A DNA stretch of 64,000 nucleotides, taken from contig CM066297.1 in the NCBI GenBank assembly GCA_033816765.1, forward strand, positions 62,001 through 126,000, read 5' to 3'. Position numbers and translations under genes: made by a program. Each line of letters begins with the position of its first letter. Within the stretch, counting starts at the first letter, position 1. The stretch comes from Nothopassalora personata. Taxonomy: Eukaryota > Ascomycota > Dothideomycetes > Mycosphaerellales > Mycosphaerellaceae. A model generated the notes under the pieces. That model was not told the DNA's origin, searched no databases, and saw only the letters and a program-made list of their open reading frames with translations. Shown here piece after piece: positions 58,565 to 64,000 of this stretch.

Positions 58565-59540
58565 TGAGGGTACTGGAGAGGTCTTCTCGTCGTAGAAAGC
58601 TTTGACGTCGTTGGCTGTGATGGTTGATGGGTGTGACCGCAGTGTCCTATATCTCGACAGATATCGCTACTTTCAATCAAAGCACAATCATCATAAATAA
58701 GGCAGACATAGTTATCTCCTCCATACACCCCTCTCTCTCTGCCCCACTCGCTTCACTACCCGATCGCTCGTCATAGAAAGAGCATCGATTCTCCTAGGCA
58801 TCCTCCTTAGGTTCCCGCCATAGAGGGCCCTGAACGTGTCTCTCGCGTCGTACTAAGCACAGCATATAGTTCCTGGAATGAACCCATCTGGATCTTGTGG
58901 TCCGCAATGAAAGGGTTTGTTACTCTTGTCGAGCGATATATCGGTTGTGTGTCTCCACGTATTGTATTCGCCGTAAAGGTCGGCTCGGCACTATAGAGGA
59001 TGGATCTTAGTGATGCCACGCTATGCTAGTAAATAGATAGAAACCTCTCTATCTAGGTCCTTAATACTACTTACACAATAGGTATGTTGACCATTTCGCT
59101 CGCATGATCCATCACCTGCCCAGCCACTATTACACCATTTCACATTTGGCTTATAGGAGAGAGTAAGAGTGATTAATAAAAGGACGAGTGTAAGACATCT
59201 CAAAGTTGTTAGATTCTCGAAAATGCAGAGACATTAGCTCAGAACTTGGTCGTCTTCCGAAACACTTTTACGGCGGACGTACCACTGAGATTCGAACTTT
59301 TTCCTCATATGCGGACTTCGTATCGGCGGGCCGGGAGAGCCGCCTACGGGCTATACTCAGAGTGCTGGGAATAATCTGGAGACTTGGTAAATTCGGCATG
59401 TCAAGGTAGATGAAACGGATCATGGTGAGTCTTGCTGTTCTGTGATTGGAGATGTCAGCTAATCATTGGCTTCCTGGAGATATGTTCTGGTAAGTCGATC
59501 GTGAGCAAAAGGTAGTAAGTGCTGCTTACACGCTTGCTTC
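58565..59540. other. AT-richer spacer, nothing recognised
   Basis: About 1 kb between two pseudogenes. It contains short CT repeats (58,730-58,740) and an AT-rich stretch (59,020-59,200). No gene, tRNA or clear transposon end was identified. Confidence 0.4.
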
Positions 59541-60171
59541 TAGCCCCAAGACGTCGTACGGCCTCATTGGACGCCTCTTCGTAACGGGCGGCAACAACGC
59601 CGAGGTAATCAGTGTCTACGACTTCCGCTTGGACCAAGGCTCCAAATATGAACATTTCTCGTGGCTACCACTCCATCGCAGCCACCTCCAATGGCGGCGT
59701 TTTCGCTATCGGCGGCTAAATTTCAGGTGGCTATGGTGGTATAGAGGGAACTGCTTTCAAGAACGGCGAGGTCTTCCGCCAGGCCACCGGTGCCGGGAAC
59801 ATGCTGCCAGGAGCTGATGTGCGGGCCATGCTTATAGATGATGTCCAAGTCGCATATCGTATTGACAACCACCGCTGGCTGCATACGTGGGACGACGGCT
59901 CGAAATTCCAGGCCGGTCCAGGCACGGCTATGAATTGATACGACACCAAGGGACAAGGTCACGTCCAGCCAGCAGGAAGAAGGACCGCAGGAATCGACCA
60001 GATGAATGGAATGGTGAGCATGGGACAAGATCTTTTCAATCGACGACTAGACTGAAACTCTTCAGAGCGTGATGTTCAACGTCGACCAGATCCTCTGCAC
60101 AGGCGAAGCACAAGACTGCGGCTTCTGCAACGGTTTCGACGACGCATACGTCGTCACCCAGTGGTGGCATT

Positions 60172-60441
60172 AAGCAATCAACTTGATCTGTTTTTAACTG
60201 CTTGCTTAACAAATTGTCCCTTTAAGTCAATTACGCAAGGTAGTAAAACACCTAAGCAAGTAACATGCGATATTGTCAGTCAAGTTAAGCAAGTAAACCA
60301 GTACGTATAAGGGGTATAAACATATATAAAGTGTCCCGTAACCCCTTAACCCTATAACGCCGTAGCCCCGTAACCCTATAGAGTCCCGTAACCCTATAGT
60401 CCCGTAACCCTATAGTCCCGTAACCTTATAACCCGTAACCT
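60172..60441. mobile_element. AT-rich insertion in the oxidase pseudogene, ending in a telomere-like repeat
   Basis: A stretch unlike its flanks replaces about 45 codons of the oxidase gene. Its left half has inverted TTGCTTAAC/GTTAAGCAA segments (60,203-60,222 and 60,264-60,292) and repeated TAAGCAAGTAA. Its right half is a tandem repeat (see the next entry). No transposase is present. It may be a MITE, an end-joining filler or an rDNA-like or telomeric patch. Confidence 0.5.
60335..60441. repeat. Tandem CCCGTAACCCTATAGT repeat
   Basis: About six imperfect copies of the 16-bp unit CCCGTAACCCTATAGT and shortened variants. Each contains TAACCCTA, a one-unit match to the fungal telomere repeat, but the period is not the hexamer, so it is not telomeric DNA as such. 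Confidence 0.8.
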
Positions 60442-61182
60442 CGAGAACTTCGGAGCTTTTCACGGCCCACAGCGCAACAACGCTCGATGCCGAGCTATTC
60501 GATCCAAAGACAGGAGTCTAGACCCTACTCGCCCCAGAGCAGAACCCACAGATCTACCATCTTACATCTCTACTGCTGCCTGATGGAAGAGTCATGTCAC
60601 GTGGTGGCGGTCTCTGCTGGGACCACGGGACCTGTGACCTAGCCGCTGACCATCCCGACGCACAGATCTTTACACCACCGCCCATACCTGCTTCGCGGTG
60701 GTTCAAGGCCCGTGTTCGGAGACATGACTTTCCCGGATGCCGACGCGGGCTCATAGCTTCTGCCAGTGGGGGGAACTTTCTCTTCGACACTGCAGAATTC
60801 GCCAGCGGGAGAAGTCACCTGCCACTTGTCGGGATTGGCTCAGCTACGCACTCTGTCCATACTGCTTGGAGACGTGTGCCCCTGGTGCCAGTAGGTGGCG
60901 GCGGCAAGAATGGAGCGTATAACTTAATATTGACGAGAGGCATGGGGTAATGTCGTCTGGATTCTGGTACTTCTTAGTGATGGATGATGGTGGGGCGCCT
61001 GTTTCGCGGACAATTCAGATCAGATGATGGCAGCTTTTGAAAGTAACGACAGTCTGAACGATTGCTGGTAACGAAAGCTTGACGCAGATAACTTCCAGGC
61101 GTTGAAGTGAGGATGATCGAGGCCATGTTGTAGTTGTTGATATATGGCACGACCACCATGGATAGTCGCCGACATGACAGCT

Positions 61183-62703
61183 TCAAAGTCTCGCTCGATC
61201 GACGCCAGTGCTCTTCTGAATAGTTGGTCCCGCTTCTTGCAACGCCGTTCTGACTTCGTCGTTCAACCTCTTCCACATCTGCTTCCTCAGCTCATGGCCT
61301 TCCACGAAGCTGCGGAACCACTCTCGCCGAAACTTCGGTAGTTTTCTGCCAACACCTGGCTTTCCCTCACCAGCCAGCTTCCTAACCGTCTCGAAGTAAT
61401 CCTCAAAGTCTGGATACACCAATGCAAATTTCGGACCATCGCCTCGCGCCTTGATGCGCTCTGCCTCCCAGCGTTTCATCTCAGCTACCGGTGGAAGTGT
61501 CCCTCGTCCTGCGAGCAACCGCGCGGCATAAACAGCTTGCCACTCGAAGATCTTGAACGTGAGGCCTGCATTCACAGCTCCAACGAAGAGCAAAGTCGGA
61601 TCGTGCTGCCACACGACATGCTGATAGAGATCAGGAACCCTGTTCTTGCGCGTTCGAACTGATGGCAGAAATGGCAGCGTCCAGGTATAGCCTGTGCCGA
61701 AGATGATGTGGTCGACATCCTCAAGCGAGGAACCATCCTCAAACTGTGCGGTACGATCCACCATTCTGACTAGCGATCGCTGTTGTCGAATGCTCGGGTG
61801 GTTGAACGCTTCTGCACCAAAGTAGACATTCGGGGTGTGACCGATCACGACCGCATGCACAGGCGTTCTGGCAACACTGGTAAGATCGAAGGCTATGTCT
61901 GCTGCCGAAACAGAGGCTCCTACTACGATGACCCGCTTGCCTTTGTATAAATCTCGACCTCGATACTGCTTCGTATGGATAACGCTTCCAGGGCGACGTC
62001 TCTCCAGCAAGTCCAGACCCTCGATTGGTGGAACGTACGGCACATTGTAGTGGCCGTTCGCCACAATAAGAGCATCGAATTCCTCCTGCCACCAGTAGTC
62101 GTGCTGCTTGCCATCCTTGCGAAGAGTCAAAATCCAAGTCGATCCGACCTTCTCCGCCCGTTCAACAGTCGTATTGTACGAGATGAGATCTTCGTATCCG
62201 CCACGGCGCACAAGACCCTCGACATAACTGCGCACAGCGGTCCAGTGGCGAAATGGAGCCTCCGGGCCATACAGCCTCTGCGATAGTTGACTCACTTCTG
62301 TCGGAAAAGGCTCTTGACTGAACTGCATGGCCTCAGCAACAACATTTGTTTCCAGATATGGATACACCGTTGACTCTGCGAAGCGCGGTTGATCTGATTT
62401 CGGCGTCATTGCTGGTAGTACTTTAGGTATTGGCAGAGGCTCATCAGCAGTCCTTTTGGCCAATTTCTCGACGTCAGATATTGTGGGTGGTGGTCCATCG
62501 TCCGCGGTCCTAAGGGGTTCGTCAATAGAGCAACCTGCCGCTCACAAGACTGACGTTACTCACCAACACCCCCCTGGTCCTTCACGTCTTTCAAACACCC
62601 TCACAAGGTCGAATGCTTCCTCTCGTATCAATGCATCAATGGTAATGGCCCCAGAAGGACCAGCTCCTACGACCGCAACCCGCTTCACTGGTATGTTGAC
62701 CAT
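61183..62703 (-). CDS. Flavin-containing monooxygenase (FMO family)
   Basis: Two exons (62,703-62,564 and 62,509-61,183) encode 488 aa. The 54-nt intron (GTGAGT...CCTTAG) is the only choice that keeps the frame; an earlier AG leads to TGA. The N terminus has the FAD-binding VKRVAVVGAGPSGAITIDAL and EGPGGCW. A second dinucleotide fold for NADPH is at KRVIVVGASVSAADIAFDL, and the FATGY-like motif is FGTGYTWTLPFLP. The DVDHIIFGTGY context and the overall length match fungal FMOs acting on soft nucleophiles (N, S). No membrane anchor is evident. The substrate is unknown. Its start lies only 57 bp from the divergent MFS reading frame. Confidence 0.85.
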
Positions 62704-62760
62704 GGCTCTCCGCGCTGAATACTTCACATCTCGAGGAAAGTTAGAGTCGCCCCGCCAAAA

Positions 62761-64000
62761 ATGCGGAGAGACCGACTTCCTTGTAGCCTGCAAATGGCAG
62801 ATACGATGTGCCGACATTCAAGCATGCAGCCAGGCCTGCAGCCGATCGAACCGACAGCCCGACAGCACCAACACTTTTCGGGGAATCAAAACGATGTAAA
62901 TTTAGGCAACCAGCTCATGTTCATGGGCATCGTAGTCTTCGAAATTCCCTGCAACATGGCCCTGCAACGCCTCGGCCCACGAAAATGGATCTCCGCCCAA
63001 GTCTTCTTGTTCGGACTCATTGCCACATTGCAAGTCTTCGTGAAGAATCGGACAGGTTTCCTGATGGCGAGGCTGTTCCTTGGATTCGCGGAAGCTGGGT
63101 ATATACCTGGGGCGGCGTACACGCTTAGTAATTGGTACACGAGAAGGAAATTGGCGAAGAGGATGAGTATCTTTTTCTTCGGTATGTTTGGTGGAAATGC
63201 GATTAGCCCGTTGCTGGCAAGTGGGATTCTGGAGCTGCATGGCAGGCGAGGGCTGAAGGGATGGCAGTGGTTGTTCATGATCGAGGGACTGCTGACGATC
63301 TTGATTGCGCTGGCGATATTGTTTTGCCTACCAGGAAGTCCTCAGGATCCGAAGCCACTTATCGGTCCCGGCATCGTCCGTTTTGCCCCGGAAGAGCGAC
63401 AAGCTCTCGAGGTAAACTTGCAAAGAGACGTCCCGAACAAGTCATTCGACCAATTAATCAATCTGAGACTGGTTTGGAAGACGGTTTCGCACTATCGGAG
63501 GTGGCCACATTTCGTGTCGACGTTTGCGGTCTTCTCGACGTGGTCGCCTTTGATCACATATACGCCTTCTATCATCATGTAAGTGTCCGACGCAGACTTT
63601 AGGTGGGACGTTGACCAAACAAATCAGGTCTTTGGGCTTTAGCCGCCTCGAGGCCAACGCCCTCTCAGCAGTCGGAGCTTCTCTCGCCCTACCAGTCGTC
63701 TTCATCTTCGGCCTCATCAGTGATCGCACGAATCGTCGAGGAGGCAGCGTGATAGCAGCCCAGGTGTGCTACCTTATCGTCCTGATTGTGGCCCGAGAAG
63801 TCCATCCCCATGTTGGAAGGTGGTCGAGGTTTGGCTTGTGGACTTCTGTGAACGCTTTCGCGGTAGGCTATCATCCGATCCACAACACCTGGGTACAGCT
63901 CAATTGCCATGAAGCACGAGAGAGAAGCATTGCCATTGCGTGAGTGGTGCCCAGCTGAGAGCGGGATGTGAGACTAATGGCTTGGACAGTATGTGGGTCA
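62761..64000 (+). CDS. MFS transporter, Dal5/anion:cation symporter type, partial
   Basis: Exons 62,761-63,578, 63,628-63,939 and 63,990 onward (open at the window end) join in phase through introns of 49 and 50 nt. The protein reads VVFEIPCNMALQRLGPRKWI, FLMARLFLGFAEAGYIPGAA, YTLSNWYTRRKLAKRMSIFF and GLKGWQWLFMIEGLLTILIA, the classic block of the allantoate permease (Dal5) family. Two short hydrophobic-cluster motifs follow (LEANALSAVGASLALPVVF). The N-terminal ~60 residues that should contain the first helix and its DRxNxGNA-type motif are absent; the sequence before LGNQLMFMG has no membrane character. The gene is therefore 5'-truncated or its true first exon is unrecognisable. The 3' end is outside the window. 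Confidence 0.75.

Larger units (their letters stand above)
59545..61027 (+). pseudogene. Galactose/glyoxal oxidase-like (AA5 copper radical oxidase) gene, decayed
   Basis: Kelch-type blocks of the family occur in order: LFVTGGNNAEVISVYDFRLD, YHSIAATSNGGVFAIGG (then TAA), GAGNMLPGADVRAMLIDDVQ, VAYRIDNHRWLHTWDDGSKF, QAGPGTAMN then TGA in place of Trp, TAGIDQMNG with a probable intron, MFNVDQILCTGEAQDCGF, then an insertion (60,172-60,441), then TLDAELFDPKTGV with TAG in place of Trp, SLLLPDGRVMSRGGGLCWDH, GSATHSVHTAWRRVPLVPVG and FWYFLVMDDGGAPVSRTIQI before the final TGA. Functional relatives are secreted, peroxide-producing enzymes. At least four stops plus the insertion make it dead. Two of the stops are TGG-to-TGA or TGG-to-TAG changes. 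Confidence 0.75.

Noticed and set aside
59262..59345. tRNA-like AGTTCGAATC string on the minus strand
   Set aside because: No A box at the right distance and no stems can be formed.

Overview
The window is nuclear DNA of a filamentous ascomycete. The basis is short introns of 43-101 nt with GTRAGT-type donors and fungal branch points, Zn2Cys6, HET, UstYa and DUF3602 families, a fungal CYP51, and C-to-T (CpA) damage typical of repeat-induced point mutation (RIP). The CYP51 reads like that of Dothideomycetes of the Mycosphaerella group (for example Zymoseptoria). That placement is an inference from remembered family sequences, not from a search.

The layout has three parts. (1) 1-17,710 is an AT-rich, RIP-destroyed repeat block without intact genes. 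It holds the 3' end of a Ty1/copia element with about 22 in-frame stops but no frameshift, two related solo LTRs (one with a clear 5-bp target duplication), a tRNA-like pol III box element, a mosaic of inverted-repeat elements (about 2.4-12.7 kb), a minus-strand coiled-coil relic, and a 341-bp ATA array. (2) 17,710-44,150 is gene-dense, normal-GC DNA. It carries a Zn2Cys6 transcription factor that ends at the repeat boundary, the proteasome adaptor ECM29 (4 exons), a polysaccharide deacetylase, a carboxymuconolactone decarboxylase-like protein, the sterol 14-alpha-demethylase CYP51, an MBD4-like mismatch glycosylase, a fungal DUF8004-type protein, an IZH3-type PAQR membrane protein, and a Pof3/Dia2-type TPR/F-box/LRR protein. 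(3) 44,150-64,000 is a mixed accessory region in which intact genes alternate with decayed ones. Intact genes are a mitochondrial DUF1640/Fmp32 protein, a DUF3602 protein, a Sulfotransfer_4-type protein, and a flavin monooxygenase; the MFS transporter at the right edge is partial. Decayed genes are two HET-type relics, an F-box-like relic, a UstYa-like relic, a GNAT acetyltransferase, an NCS1 nucleobase permease, and a copper-radical (galactose/glyoxal) oxidase cut by an AT-rich insertion.

No operon logic applies. Housekeeping genes (ECM29, CYP51, MBD4-like, IZH3, Pof3) sit between a RIP-silenced block and a graveyard of self/non-self recognition and secondary-metabolism families. This is the usual 'two-speed' arrangement of plant-associated ascomycetes. 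The observations most worth checking are the serine at residue 461 of CYP51, where related enzymes have tyrosine and where azole-resistance changes are known; the solo LTR with an unoccupied paralogous site in the same window; the inverted-repeat mosaic; the UstYa-family relic; and a thymine/mismatch-glycosylase homologue in a genome showing deamination-type mutation. I found no convincing undescribed multi-gene system.
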